DNA of 64,000 nt, from the NCBI GenBank assembly GCA_946221065.1, contig CAMIIO010000003.1, positions 186,001 to 250,000 of the forward strand. The letters are read 5' to 3'. The stretch is from an uncultured Rothia sp. GTDB taxonomy: Bacteria; Actinomycetota; Actinomycetes; Actinomycetales; Micrococcaceae. The notes under the pieces were generated by a model that worked only from the letters and a program-made list of their open reading frames with translations, ran no database searches and was not told where the DNA came from. Within the stretch, counting starts at the first letter, position 1, and each line of letters opens with the position of its first letter. Positions 1 through 8,771 of this stretch are shown here, one piece after another. Position numbers and translations under genes: made by a program.

Positions 1-1436
1 TGGATCATGGTGCGGTGTCTATCGCCTCAATCACCTCCTGCACCAACACCTCCAACCCCTCGGTGATGTTGGCAGCCGGTGTTCTAGCACGTAACGCAGC
101 GGCTAAAGGTCTCACCGCTCAGCCCTGGGTGAAGACATCGATTGCTCCCGGTTCTAAGGTAGTTACCGACTACTATGAAAAGGCCGGTTTGCTTCCCGAG
201 CTCGAAAAGCTTGGTTTCTACGTGGTAGGTTACGGTTGCGCAACTTGCATTGGTAACTCTGGTCCGCTGGAGCCCGAGATTTCTGAGGCTATTCAGGACA
301 ATGACCTCTCCGTGACCGCGGTTCTTTCCGGTAACCGTAACTTTGAAGGTCGTATCTCACCCGATGTGAAGATGAACTATCTTGCTTCACCTCCGCTGGT
401 GATTGCCTACGCTCTTGCCGGCACCATGGACTTTGACTTCGAGAAGGACGCCCTGGGTAAGGACCAGGACGGTAATGATGTTTACCTCAAAGACATCTGG
501 CCCGATCCAGCAGAGGTAGAGCAAATTATTGCCTCTTCGGTGGAAACCGACATGTATAACAACGAGTACGGCACTATCTTTGAGGGTGACGAGCGTTGGC
601 AGTCGCTTGATACCCCCACCGGCAATACCTTTGAGTGGGATGCTGAGTCCACCTATGTGCGCAAGCCCCCGTACTTTGAGGGTATGAGTATGGAGATTGA
701 ACCCGTCTCTGATATTGAGGGCGCGCGCGTGCTCTTGAAGCTAGGTGATTCGGTAACCACCGACCACATCTCTCCTGCAGGCTCCTTCAAGTCAGACACC
801 CCGGCAGGTAAGTACCTCATTGAGAACGGTGTGGAGCGTAAGGACTTCAACTCCTATGGTTCTCGCCGTGGTAACCACGAGGTGATGATTCGCGGTACGT
901 TTGCGAATATTCGCATTAAGAACCAGTTGTTGGACGGTGTTGAGGGTGGCTTTACCCGCGACTTCACCCAGGACGGTAAAGAATCCACCGTGTATGATGC
1001 TTCGCAGAACTACCAGGCAGCTGGTATTCCGCTAGTAGTGCTCGGTGGTAAGGAATATGGCACAGGCTCTTCCCGTGACTGGGCTGCTAAGGGCACTACC
1101 TTGCTAGGTGTGAAGGCAGTTATTGCCGAGTCCTTCGAGCGTATTCACCGTTCAAACCTGATTGGTATGGGCGTTGTGCCGTTGCAGTTCCCCGAGGGTG
1201 AGTCCCATGAATCCTTGGGATTGACCGGTACGGAAACCTACTCGATTACCGGTTTGACCGAGCTTAACGAGGGCAAGACCCCCAAGACCGTTAAGGTCAC
1301 CGCGGTTGCTGAAGACGGTTCCAAGACCGAGTTTGACGCCGTCGTGCGTATCGACACACCCGGTGAAGCCGACTACTATCGTAACGGCGGTATTCTCCAG
1401 TACGTTCTGCGTAACCTGGTACGCGGTTCTAAGTAA
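1..1436 (+). CDS. acnA: Aconitate hydratase, C-terminal part (5' cut by window edge)
   Basis: TCA-cycle enzyme that interconverts citrate and isocitrate through a [4Fe-4S] cluster. The reading frame is open to the left edge (first full codon at position 3), so the start lies outside the window. Visible cluster ligands are the Cys of SCTNTS at the very start and the two Cys of GCATCIGN about 65 residues later. The C-terminal swivel domain carries GGKEYGTGSSRDWAAKG and ESFERIHRSNLIGMG. About 478 residues of a usual ~900 are present. The gene is followed by a strong hairpin and converges on mug. Identification is secure; the A-type assignment rests on overall motif resemblance. Confidence 0.97.
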   Translation, partial: DHGAVSIASITSCTNTSNPSVMLAAGVLARNAAAKGLTAQPWVKTSIAPGSKVVTDYYEKAGLLPELEKLGFYVVGYGCATCIGNSGPLEPEISEAIQDNDLSVTAVLSGNRNFEGRISPDVKMNYLASPPLVIAYALAGTMDFDFEKDALGKDQDGNDVYLKDIWPDPAEVEQIIASSVETDMYNNEYGTIFEGDERWQSLDTPTGNTFEWDAESTYVRKPPYFEGMSMEIEPVSDIEGARVLLKLGDSVTTDHISPAGSFKSDTPAGKYLIENGVERKDFNSYGSRRGNHEVMIRGTFANIRIKNQLLDGVEGGFTRDFTQDGKESTVYDASQNYQAAGIPLVVLGGKEYGTGSSRDWAAKGTTLLGVKAVIAESFERIHRSNLIGMGVVPLQFPEGESHESLGLTGTETYSITGLTELNEGKTPKTVKVTAVAEDGSKTEFDAVVRIDTPGEADYYRNGGILQYVLRNLVRGSK

Positions 1437-1474
1437 GGAACTGCACCTGCTGTTCGCTTGAGTGAACTAAGAAA

Positions 1475-1516
1475 AAGGGAAGCTCCTCACGACTAATCGT
1501 GGGGAGCTTCCCTTTT
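1475..1516. terminator. Bidirectional hairpin terminator between acnA and mug
   Basis: Arms GGGAAGCTCCTCAC and GTGGGGAGCTTCCC (one G-U pair) enclose a short loop, with an A-run to the left and T-rich sequence to the right, so it can end transcription from both convergent genes. Confidence 0.85.
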
Positions 1517-1535
1517 ATGTTTTTATGTTTGAGGC

Positions 1536-2186
1536 TTAGGAATTTTCTGGGAGCTCATGCGGACTTTCTCCGATGGCTTCCCATACTGTTCGCCATTTTT
1601 CGGCAAGGCTATTAATGGTTTCGTGGGCGTTCAGTCCGCTTGGTTGAGGCAGTACCCAGAGTTGCACGTCAGCGGGCCAGTTTTCTAGCGCCGACGTATC
1701 TTGTAATCCCAGCTTCGCCTTGCGCTGTGTGAATGCCGTGCGGTATGCGGTAATGCCCACAATGACGACGGCGCGAGGGCGCAATTGCTCCGCAAGGTTA
1801 AGGATTCGAGGAACTGAGGCGCGCAGTTCATCACCGGTGAGTTCATCGGCACGAGCCGTGGCTCGGGGAACGAGGTTGGTGATAGCTATTCCTAGCTCTT
1901 GTAGGCGTGCTTCGTCCTTATCGCTCATCCCGGCGGTGGCGTCGACCTGCGGAGTCACGATGCCGGCTTGGTGCAGGGCTGGCCAGAATCTATTACCGGG
2001 ATGGGAGAAGGGAGCGTTGACGGCGGCGGTCCATAGTCCCGGATTAATACCAACGATGAGGAGTTTGACGGGGTAAGGGTTAGCTGGAGTGGGGAGTCTG
2101 TCGGTAATGTGTGCGTTGGCGAACCGGGGGAGTTCTTCGCGGTGAGGTCGGCGCTGACCGAGCGGTGAAGGGTGGAGTGTACTCAT
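1536..2186 (-). CDS. mug: Mismatch-specific uracil/thymine DNA glycosylase
   Basis: Base-excision repair enzyme of the MUG/TDG family that removes uracil or thymine from G:U/G:T mismatches. The first family motif GINPG is at residues 46-50 and is followed by NAPFSHPGNRFW at about 57-68. The second, DNA-intercalating motif appears as LPQPSGLN at about 179-186. Length (216 residues) is slightly above the E. coli enzyme because of an N-terminal extension of about 40 residues. The gene stands alone, convergent with acnA and divergent from the secreted protein at 2374. ATG start at 2186. The family assignment is firm; substrate preference is not readable from sequence. Confidence 0.9.
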   Translation of the reverse strand: MSTLHPSPLGQRRPHREELPRFANAHITDRLPTPANPYPVKLLIVGINPGLWTAAVNAPFSHPGNRFWPALHQAGIVTPQVDATAGMSDKDEARLQELGIAITNLVPRATARADELTGDELRASVPRILNLAEQLRPRAVVIVGITAYRTAFTQRKAKLGLQDTSALENWPADVQLWVLPQPSGLNAHETINSLAEKWRTVWEAIGESPHELPENS

Positions 2187-2373
2187 ACCCCTAATCTAAC
2201 CGGGATTAGCCTGTCGGCTGAAATGTAGATCTATCCACACTGTTGTACGCACTGGGGTCAGGACAGGAGGTTAGGGGAGCGTTTGCCCATATTATGTAGG
2301 AAGTTCATGATGGTTTGCGCTAGCGCACATCGTTATGCACGATCCCTGCTCATTTCTTATCGAAGGATGAATC

Positions 2374-3444
2374 GTGACCCCTCAACATAAACATATGGTG
2401 GAGAAAAATTCTCTACTCCAACAGCGTGCGGTACGTGCCGGTAGCGCATTTGGTGTGGCTATAGCTGGTATTGCAGCAGTGGCTCCTGGCGCTCAGGCGG
2501 CAGAGCTTTCAGCTCATGCACCGGCAGATACCCAGGTGCAGGAAAATCTTCAGAGCGTCAATCAATTCGGGCGTTTTTCTCAGTGGTGGGTAAATCAGCC
2601 CGGTTCGTGGTGGGATAACTACAACAACTCGAATCGGTGGGATAGCTCCGGTGGCTATTCTGATTCGTGGGCAACTGTTAATGGTTGGAACTCCTGGGGC
2701 AGCTGGGATGCCCCTGCCGATTATGGCTGGGATGACTATGGTTGGGACAACGACTATCAGCCGACCACGTACGAGCCGGCAAATTTTGACCCGACAGATT
2801 ATGATCCCAGTACTAACTATCCTGGGGATTTCACTCCGGCTCCTTCTGCACCTATAGCTCCCGAGACTCCGTCACCGGTTACTCCTGAATCCCCGGCTCC
2901 TGTAGCTCCGGTCGATAGTTTGACAAACTTTGATTTTGTGCGTCAGCACCAAGGGCAGCCGTTCCAGGATATTGATTGTGGCCCGTCAGTATTGCTCATG
3001 GCATTGAACCACGCCGGTAAGTCTCCGGCATATTACAATCCTAACAACCAGGCGCAGAGCCTTATTCAGATGCGCGCTGAATCTGTGATGAATCCGAGCG
3101 GGTATCTCAACACGAATGAAATTGTTCCCGTACTTTCTCGTTATGGCGTTTACGCTACCTCCTATGAGGGTCAGGGCGCGCAGGACGCCGTAGAACAGAT
3201 CAAGCAGGGAAGCAAAGCGATTGCTCTAGGCCAAACCGGAATTATGGGACCGGAGGAAGGCCTGGCAGGCTACGGTCACTATGTGTACATCTCCGGTTAC
3301 AATCCCACTAATGGAATGTTCACCGTGGCTAATCCTTTGAATCCGAATGGTCAAACCATTGAGGTATCTGAGAATACCGTCCGTAATTTCTTGTACAGCA
3401 ATTTGCAGGTTAATCCTACGCAAAACCTCATCGTGATTTCGTAG
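2374..3444 (+). CDS. Secreted protein with Trp-rich linker and C39-like peptidase domain
   Basis: A GTG start is chosen because GAAGGA lies seven bases upstream. The first ~43 residues form a signal peptide (hydrophobic stretch ending in AQA-AE), so the product should be exported. Residues about 65-140 are rich in Trp, Tyr, Asp, Asn and Gly (repeated YGWDD-like units), followed by a Pro/Glu/Ser/Thr linker (about 155-180). The last ~170 residues resemble the papain-fold C39_2 domain: catalytic Cys202 in DIDCGPS, His302 in GYGHYVYISGYN, then VANPLN. C39-like domains cleave peptides or have lost activity and bind ligands; the substrate here is unknown. No sortase motif or ABC transporter is next to it, so it is not a bacteriocin-processing transporter. 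A strong terminator follows. Confidence 0.72.
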   Translation: MTPQHKHMVEKNSLLQQRAVRAGSAFGVAIAGIAAVAPGAQAAELSAHAPADTQVQENLQSVNQFGRFSQWWVNQPGSWWDNYNNSNRWDSSGGYSDSWATVNGWNSWGSWDAPADYGWDDYGWDNDYQPTTYEPANFDPTDYDPSTNYPGDFTPAPSAPIAPETPSPVTPESPAPVAPVDSLTNFDFVRQHQGQPFQDIDCGPSVLLMALNHAGKSPAYYNPNNQAQSLIQMRAESVMNPSGYLNTNEIVPVLSRYGVYATSYEGQGAQDAVEQIKQGSKAIALGQTGIMGPEEGLAGYGHYVYISGYNPTNGMFTVANPLNPNGQTIEVSENTVRNFLYSNLQVNPTQNLIVIS

Positions 3445-3564
3445 GGAAAGCACTCTGTACAGATAACACGTTGAGGACGCTTGTAGGGGCGTAGCTTGGC
3501 AAAAAGCGAGTTTCTGTAGGGGAAGCTCGCAAGGAACCGATATGTAGGAATCAGGTTCTGCACT

Positions 3565-3611
3565 ATCCCGGTATGCCGTGCCCGCTAGAGTATGGCATAC
3601 CGGGATTTTTG
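3565..3611 (+). terminator. Rho-independent terminator
   Basis: Perfect 13-bp arms (ATCCCGGTATGCC / GGCATACCGGGAT) around a 17-base loop, followed by five T. It ends the secreted C39-like gene. Confidence 0.85.
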
Positions 3612-3682
3612 CTAAAGAATATATGGGCTGGGTACGATGCCTTTGCTCAGATACACAGGGGCTCTGAAGAAATACTGTTAAA

Positions 3683-4609
3683 ATGGTGAGCATGCCTCAA
3701 ACCCCTTTCTGGACTTCCGATTCGCCTAACCTCGTTATTCATGGTGATAACCTTTCGGTGATTAGCGAGCTTCCAGACGAATCTTTTCAGTTGATTTATC
3801 TGGATCCTCCTTTTAATACCGGCAAAGTTCAGCGGCGGCAATCTTTGACGACGGTACGTTCGGAGAACGGAACCCGCGTGGGCTACAAAGGGCAAACCTA
3901 CGAAACGGTTCGTGGAGAAGTCACCAGCTATGATGACTCTTTTGAAGATTTTTGGGAATTTTTGGAACCGCGCTTAGAACAAGCATGGCGTCTTCTTAAA
4001 CCCTCGGGCACACTATATTTGCATTTAGACTACCGGGAGGTTCACTACGCCAAGGTGCTGTTGGACGCCCTTTTTGGTAGGGAATGCTTTTTAAATGAAA
4101 TTATTTGGGCCTACGATTACGGGGCTCGGTCTAAAAAACGCTGGCCTACTAAACACGACAATATTTTGGTCTATGTGAAGGACCCCAAAAACTATTATTT
4201 TAATAACGCCGAAGTCGATCGTGAGCCGTATATGGCGCCGGGGCTGGTCACTCCTGAGAAAGTTGCCCTGGGAAAGCTTCCCACAGACGTATGGTGGCAT
4301 ACCATTGTTTCTCCCAGCGGCAAGGAAAAAACCGGGTATCCCACGCAAAAACCAGTGGGCGTATTGCGCAGAATCATTCAAGCAAGTTCCGCTGAAGGAG
4401 ACTGGGTACTAGATTTTTTTGGTGGTAGCGGAACCACCGGCGCAGCCGCTCAACAATTGCGTCGTAAGTTCGTGTTGGTGGATAAAAATAAACCTGCTAT
4501 CGATACAATGCGAAAACGTTTTGAGGTTCCGGAGTGCGAAGCCAACCCGACTCAAACCGTCCAATTTTATCGGCTCTATAAAAGACCTCTTCGCCTTGTT
4601 GAAGCGTAG
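3683..4609 (+). CDS. Orphan site-specific DNA methyltransferase (N4/N6 type)
   Basis: An S-adenosylmethionine-dependent DNA base methyltransferase of the N4-cytosine/N6-adenine class. Catalytic motif IV is DPPF at residues 41-44 (LIYLDPPFNTG) and the SAM-binding motif I is FFGGSGTTG at about 245-253. This order (catalytic motif first) is that of the beta class. Length 308. No restriction endonuclease or specificity subunit is next to it, so it looks like a solitary methyltransferase. The start is uncertain: ATG 3683, GTG 3686 and ATG 3692 are all in frame, and the ribosome binding site is weak. Codons look more AT-rich than in dxs downstream. The target sequence cannot be deduced. Confidence 0.85.
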   Translation: MVSMPQTPFWTSDSPNLVIHGDNLSVISELPDESFQLIYLDPPFNTGKVQRRQSLTTVRSENGTRVGYKGQTYETVRGEVTSYDDSFEDFWEFLEPRLEQAWRLLKPSGTLYLHLDYREVHYAKVLLDALFGRECFLNEIIWAYDYGARSKKRWPTKHDNILVYVKDPKNYYFNNAEVDREPYMAPGLVTPEKVALGKLPTDVWWHTIVSPSGKEKTGYPTQKPVGVLRRIIQASSAEGDWVLDFFGGSGTTGAAAQQLRRKFVLVDKNKPAIDTMRKRFEVPECEANPTQTVQFYRLYKRPLRLVEA

Positions 4610-4730
4610 AAGTTAGAACTAATCAGGTGCGCCAGGTAGAGTTGACCTAACTGCTACCTTATGCCTTGCCTTACTGTGCGAGGAGCCGGCTCAGCAGGGT
4701 TTCACTAATTGTTATTGAAGGAGCTTGACC

Positions 4731-6707
4731 GTGGGATTTCTCGAAAAAATCTCTGCGCCAAAGGATTTACGCAACCTTTCCCTGGCGGAGATGAACTCAT
4801 TAGCAGAGGAAATCCGACAGTTTCTGATAGAACACGTTTCTCGCACCGGCGGACACCTCGGCCCCAACCTGGGCGTGGTAGAGCTCACCTTGGGAATCCA
4901 CCGGATATTTGACTCGCCTAAAGATTCCATCATCTTTGATACCGGCCACCAGTCCTATGTACACAAGCTCGTCACGGGGCGCCACAACTTTGATTCTTTG
5001 CGTCAAAAAGGTGGTATCGCGGGCTACCCCGACCGTAGCGAATCGGAACACGACATCGTGGAGTCGTCGCACGCCTCGTCGTCGCTAAGCTGGACGGACG
5101 GAGTCTCTCGTGCCCACCAGATGAACGGTGAGAACGATCGCTTTACCGTAGCTTTAATTGGCGATGGCGCACTCACCGGCGGCATGGCATGGGAAGCGAT
5201 CAATAATATTGCTGCCGATAAACACCGCAAAGTAGTAATTGTTGTTAACGACAACGGACGCTCCTATGCCCCTACCGTGGGCGGGTTCGCAAACCATATG
5301 GCAGAACTCCAGCAGGAACTACAAAACCGTTTAGACCAGGTACGCCTTGACCGCCGCTACGATCGCACCCTCGACGCGATGCGTCGGAAGCTTCAGGGCT
5401 CTGGCCCGCTGGGAGAGATGCTATATCGCGGTTTGCACGGTATGAAAGCCGGACTCAAAGATATTGTGGTTCCCAATGGTCTATTTGAAGATTTGGGCAT
5501 CAAATATGTGGGTCCTATTGACGGGCACGACCAAGACGCCGTTGAGACTGCTCTCAAAGCGGCTAAAAACTTTGGCGGCCCCGTTATTGTGCATGCCATT
5601 ACCAAGAAGGGCCGCGGCTATGTTCCCGCCCGAGCTAATGAGGACGATCAGTTCCATGCTGTAGGGAAGATTGATCCTTCCACTGGTGAACCGCTTTCTT
5701 CCGGCCCGGACCGCTCATGGACATCCGTATTTGCCGAGGAAATTAAAGATATCGCCGATGAACGGCCAGATATTGTGGGTATTACCGGCGCTATGCTTAT
5801 CCCGGTAGGGCTTAAGCCTATGCAAGCGGCACACCCGGATCGTGTTTTAGACGTCGGCATTGCCGAGCAGCACGCCGTTGCCATGAGTGCCGGTCTAGCA
5901 TACGGTGGGCAGCATCCCGTTATCGCTCTATACGCCACTTTTTTGAATCGCGGTTTCGATCAATTGCTGATGGACGTTGCCTTACATAAGGCAGGCGTTA
6001 CGCTGGTTCTTGATCGCGCCGGCGTCACCGGCCCGGATGGCCCATCTCACCACGGCATGTGGGATCTGGCGCTCCTGCAATTCATCCCGGGGTTACACTT
6101 GGCGGCACCGCGTGACGGCGCCACCTTACGCGAAGAACTCCGTGAAGCAGTGGCTATTAATGACGCTCCTACAGTGATTCGTTACCCCAAGGGCAACATT
6201 GGGGAGGACATTCCCTCGCTACAGCGTTTTGCAGATGGCTCCGACATTTTGAAGCGTACCGGAGAACCGGAAGCTACCACGGCGCAACGCGATGTGCTTC
6301 TAGTGGCTGTGGGCGCAATGGCAAACTTAGCTCTTGACGTGGCAACTGACCTAGAAAAACACGGAGTCACCGCCACCGTCATCGATCCGCGCTGGGTTAT
6401 GCCCGTACCGAGCTCCGTCATCGACGCCGCCCGAGAGCACCGGATTGTGGTGGTTATTGAAGACGGAGTGAAGGCCGGTGGTGTGGGTGCTCGTATTCGC
6501 CAGGAAATGCGTGAGCGCGGTGTCGATACCGCCCTCAATGAGGTGGGGCTGCCCGCTGAATTTATTCCGCACGCTTCACGTGAAGAAATTTTGGAAGAAG
6601 TAGGGCTTAACCGCAAAAAGATTACTACGGATATCTTGGCACAGCTCTCTGGGGAAAAGGTTCCTTACGCTCGTAGTAAGGGCGAGAAGCCTAACCACGC
6701 GCAGTAG
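4731..6707 (+). CDS. dxs: 1-deoxy-D-xylulose-5-phosphate synthase
   Basis: Condenses pyruvate and glyceraldehyde-3-phosphate to DXP, the first step of the MEP isoprenoid pathway (the product also feeds thiamine synthesis). The thiamine-diphosphate motif starts at GDGALTGGMAWEAINN and ends in VVNDNG. The transketolase-family motif DRAGVTGPDGPSHHG follows. The GTG start at 4731 is preferred to an upstream TTG because GAAGGAG sits seven bases before it; this gives 658 residues, the usual length. It is monocistronic and ends at a perfect bidirectional hairpin. Confidence 0.96.
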   Translation: MGFLEKISAPKDLRNLSLAEMNSLAEEIRQFLIEHVSRTGGHLGPNLGVVELTLGIHRIFDSPKDSIIFDTGHQSYVHKLVTGRHNFDSLRQKGGIAGYPDRSESEHDIVESSHASSSLSWTDGVSRAHQMNGENDRFTVALIGDGALTGGMAWEAINNIAADKHRKVVIVVNDNGRSYAPTVGGFANHMAELQQELQNRLDQVRLDRRYDRTLDAMRRKLQGSGPLGEMLYRGLHGMKAGLKDIVVPNGLFEDLGIKYVGPIDGHDQDAVETALKAAKNFGGPVIVHAITKKGRGYVPARANEDDQFHAVGKIDPSTGEPLSSGPDRSWTSVFAEEIKDIADERPDIVGITGAMLIPVGLKPMQAAHPDRVLDVGIAEQHAVAMSAGLAYGGQHPVIALYATFLNRGFDQLLMDVALHKAGVTLVLDRAGVTGPDGPSHHGMWDLALLQFIPGLHLAAPRDGATLREELREAVAINDAPTVIRYPKGNIGEDIPSLQRFADGSDILKRTGEPEATTAQRDVLLVAVGAMANLALDVATDLEKHGVTATVIDPRWVMPVPSSVIDAAREHRIVVVIEDGVKAGGVGARIRQEMRERGVDTALNEVGLPAEFIPHASREEILEEVGLNRKKITTDILAQLSGEKVPYARSKGEKPNHAQ

Positions 6708-6737
6708 CTATAAAAGCCCTATTTGCTAATGAGTATA

Positions 6738-6775
6738 AAAAGTTCCCGTAGCGATGGCTGGCTACGGGAACTTTT
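6738..6775. terminator. Bidirectional terminator between dxs and the Rieske gene
   Basis: Perfect 15-bp inverted repeat AAAAGTTCCCGTAGC / GCTACGGGAACTTTT with an 8-base loop. The A- and T-tracts in the arms allow it to act in both directions. Confidence 0.88.
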
Positions 6776-6802
6776 GTATTTAATGTATTGTGATTGGCTG
6801 TT

Positions 6803-7261
6803 TTATGAAGAAACGATCACGCGACCGTCTTTGACCTCAACCTTGTATTCGGGAAGTGGTGTATCTGCCGGACCACCTTGAACAGAACCGTCCTTAATAG
6901 AGAATACGGAGGCATGGCAGGGACAGTTAAGATCTTTGTTGAGTACGTTTATCTGGCACCCCTGGTGGGTACATACGGAGCTGAAGGCTTTAAAGGTGCC
7001 TTCGGTAGGCTGAGTAACGAGTACGGTCACTCCTTTGGCAGTTGCCTTGAGCGCACCTCCTACGGGCACATCGGTAGCGGCGGCGACATCGGTGGGTTGT
7101 GCTGGACCTTTATCGTCTGTGAGGGAATTATTGGAGTCCGTGGAGTTATTGCTATTTCCGGAACAAGCGGTGAGCGTAACAGCCGCTGCACCTACGCTTA
7201 CGCCGCCCAATGCGGTACGGCGGGTTACAGAACTCTCGGTTTTTGAGTGTTGGTCCTGCAT
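6803..7261 (-). CDS. Rieske [2Fe-2S] lipoprotein, Tat-type signal
   Basis: Small exported iron-sulfur electron-transfer protein (152 residues). ATG 7261 is chosen over an upstream ATG because AAAGGAG lies six bases before it. The N-terminus has twin Arg (TRRTALGG, 14-15), a hydrophobic stretch and a lipobox LTAC (Cys33), so it is probably Tat-exported and lipid-anchored. An Asn/Ser/Asp-rich linker precedes the Rieske fold. The cluster ligands are Cys and His in CTHQGC (97-102) and CPCH (113-116). It is not beside cytochrome bc1 genes, so the redox partner is unknown. Neighbour: the RNase D-like gene upstream on the same strand, about 40 bp away. Confidence 0.9.
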   Translation of the reverse strand: MQDQHSKTESSVTRRTALGGVSVGAAAVTLTACSGNSNNSTDSNNSLTDDKGPAQPTDVAAATDVPVGGALKATAKGVTVLVTQPTEGTFKAFSSVCTHQGCQINVLNKDLNCPCHASVFSIKDGSVQGGPADTPLPEYKVEVKDGRVIVSS

Positions 7262-7303
7262 GGAATCTCCTTTAAACATTGGGTATAAACCGTAAGCTGG
7301 TTG

Positions 7304-8560
7304 TTAGAGAATCTCAGCAAATACGGGCTGGATAGCGGGTACAACTAATTCTATCTGCCAGGGGCGCGCGCCAAGCTCTTGGAGAGCTTGGGAAATGCTG
7401 TGCGTGCTGGCGTTAGCCGGTGGATCCCAGCAGAGTCTACGGAGCGTATCCGGCTGCACAATATTTTCTTGGGGAATGTTGTGCAGGGTAGCTATGTTAT
7501 GCAGTATCTCTTTACAGGCTTGAATGAGCTGAAGGGACTCGGGGCGTTTCTGCTCCCATGCTTTGATCGGAGGAGGGCCGCCCGCGGGTGTGGTGTAAGG
7601 TACGGGATGCTGATCCGTCTTTGCGGCGTTAATCGCGCGTACCCAGCGGGGGGCTTCTCTACGAAGTAGCCGGGTTTGAAAGCCTGGAATCTGTAAGACA
7701 GCCGGCACGGAGCGGGGCATAGTTTTTGCGGCTTGAATGAGTGCGGCATCGGGAAGTAACCGTTTGGGGGCGATGTCTTTTTTCTCTGCTAAGCGTTCAC
7801 GTTCACACCAGAGATTGCGGAGTGCGGTGAGTTGCCGGCGATTTCTTAGGGTGTGAATACCTTTTGTCTTGCGCCAGGGATCGGCTGGTTTATGTCGTTG
7901 GAAGTGGCGCGCCAAGTAGTCAAATTCTTGCTGGGCATAGGAGAATTTTCCTTGTTCGCGGAGGATTTCTTCCATAGCATCACGTAGATCAATGAGGATT
8001 TCTACGTCGAGAGCCGCGTAATTGAGCCAATCTTGGGGGAGGGGGCGTTTGGACCAGTCCACGGCGGAGTGCTCTTTTTTGAGCTGATATCCTAGGAGTC
8101 GCTCGACGAGGGACCCCAGCCCTACGCGGTCAAAACCGGCGATTCGGGCTCCGAGTTCGGTGTCGAAAAGCTGATCGGGAATCATGCCGAGTTCTTCAAG
8201 GCAGGGTAAATCCTGCGTGGCTGCGTGAAGTACCCATTCGACGCCGCGAAGAGCGTTATTGATGGGGGCAAGGTTTTCAAAAGGCTCTGGGTCAATCAGA
8301 AGGATTCCCGAGTTTCCCCGTTTGATTTGTACCAGAAAAGCACGCTGTCCGTAACGGATTCCTGAGGCACGTTCGGTGTCGATGGCAACGGGACCGTGTG
8401 CCTGTGCGAGTGTTTTAGCCGCGTTCTCTAAACCGCGTGGAGTGCTAATGACGGTGGGAATACCTTCGGCAGGTTCATCAAGGAGCACTGTCTCGTGAAT
8501 AAGCATTTCGGTGAGGCCCAGTTGTTCGCAGGTGGGTGCTGAGTCCCGTAGGCTGTTCAT
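7304..8560 (-). CDS. rnd: Ribonuclease D-like 3'-5' exonuclease with HRDC domain
   Basis: A DEDD-superfamily exoribonuclease expected to trim stable RNA 3' ends. The DEDDy residues are visible: IDTERASG (first D and E), the Asp of QDLPCLEELG, and NYAALDV (Tyr and last Asp). LFDTELGARIAG is also typical. The C-terminal half carries an HRDC domain (RNRRQLTALRNLWCERERLA) for nucleic-acid binding. ATG 8560 has GGGAGAGG seven bases upstream and is preferred to ATG 8578; this gives 418 residues. The C-terminal region continues about 130 residues beyond the HRDC core, as in actinobacterial RNase D-like proteins. Confidence 0.88.
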   Translation of the reverse strand: MNSLRDSAPTCEQLGLTEMLIHETVLLDEPAEGIPTVISTPRGLENAAKTLAQAHGPVAIDTERASGIRYGQRAFLVQIKRGNSGILLIDPEPFENLAPINNALRGVEWVLHAATQDLPCLEELGMIPDQLFDTELGARIAGFDRVGLGSLVERLLGYQLKKEHSAVDWSKRPLPQDWLNYAALDVEILIDLRDAMEEILREQGKFSYAQQEFDYLARHFQRHKPADPWRKTKGIHTLRNRRQLTALRNLWCERERLAEKKDIAPKRLLPDAALIQAAKTMPRSVPAVLQIPGFQTRLLRREAPRWVRAINAAKTDQHPVPYTTPAGGPPPIKAWEQKRPESLQLIQACKEILHNIATLHNIPQENIVQPDTLRRLCWDPPANASTHSISQALQELGARPWQIELVVPAIQPVFAEIL

Positions 8561-8771
8561 ACGAGTACCTCTCCCCATGAATTAAATACTTCTTGTTCCC
8601 TCAGTCTCACAGCGCAGTCTTCTTATTCCCTGTAAAGACACTTTAAGGTATTCTACTGGGCTTCTGATCTTTTCTGTGGATGCTGGGGGAAATATGTACC
8701 ACATTTACCCCTGTATTGCCTGAAGCAATAGGGTAAATTTTTCGTGGCGTACTTATGGCGTGCCTGCGGGG

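Noticed and set aside
653..850. Antisense ORF inside acnA, and many similar ones inside dxs, rib, trp and polA genes
   Set aside because: They are shadows of well-supported genes on the other strand, lack ribosome binding sites and have Arg/Ser/Pro-rich random composition.
2187..2373. Possible cyclic-di-AMP riboswitch before the secreted C39-like gene
   Set aside because: Length would allow one, but no conserved aptamer blocks were found; only a 12-bp palindrome TGCGCTAGCGCA was noted.
8700..8745. Hairpin downstream of msrB (ATTTACCC ... GGGTAAAT) as terminator
   Set aside because: The stem is interrupted and no T-run follows on the minus strand, so a terminator call was not supported.
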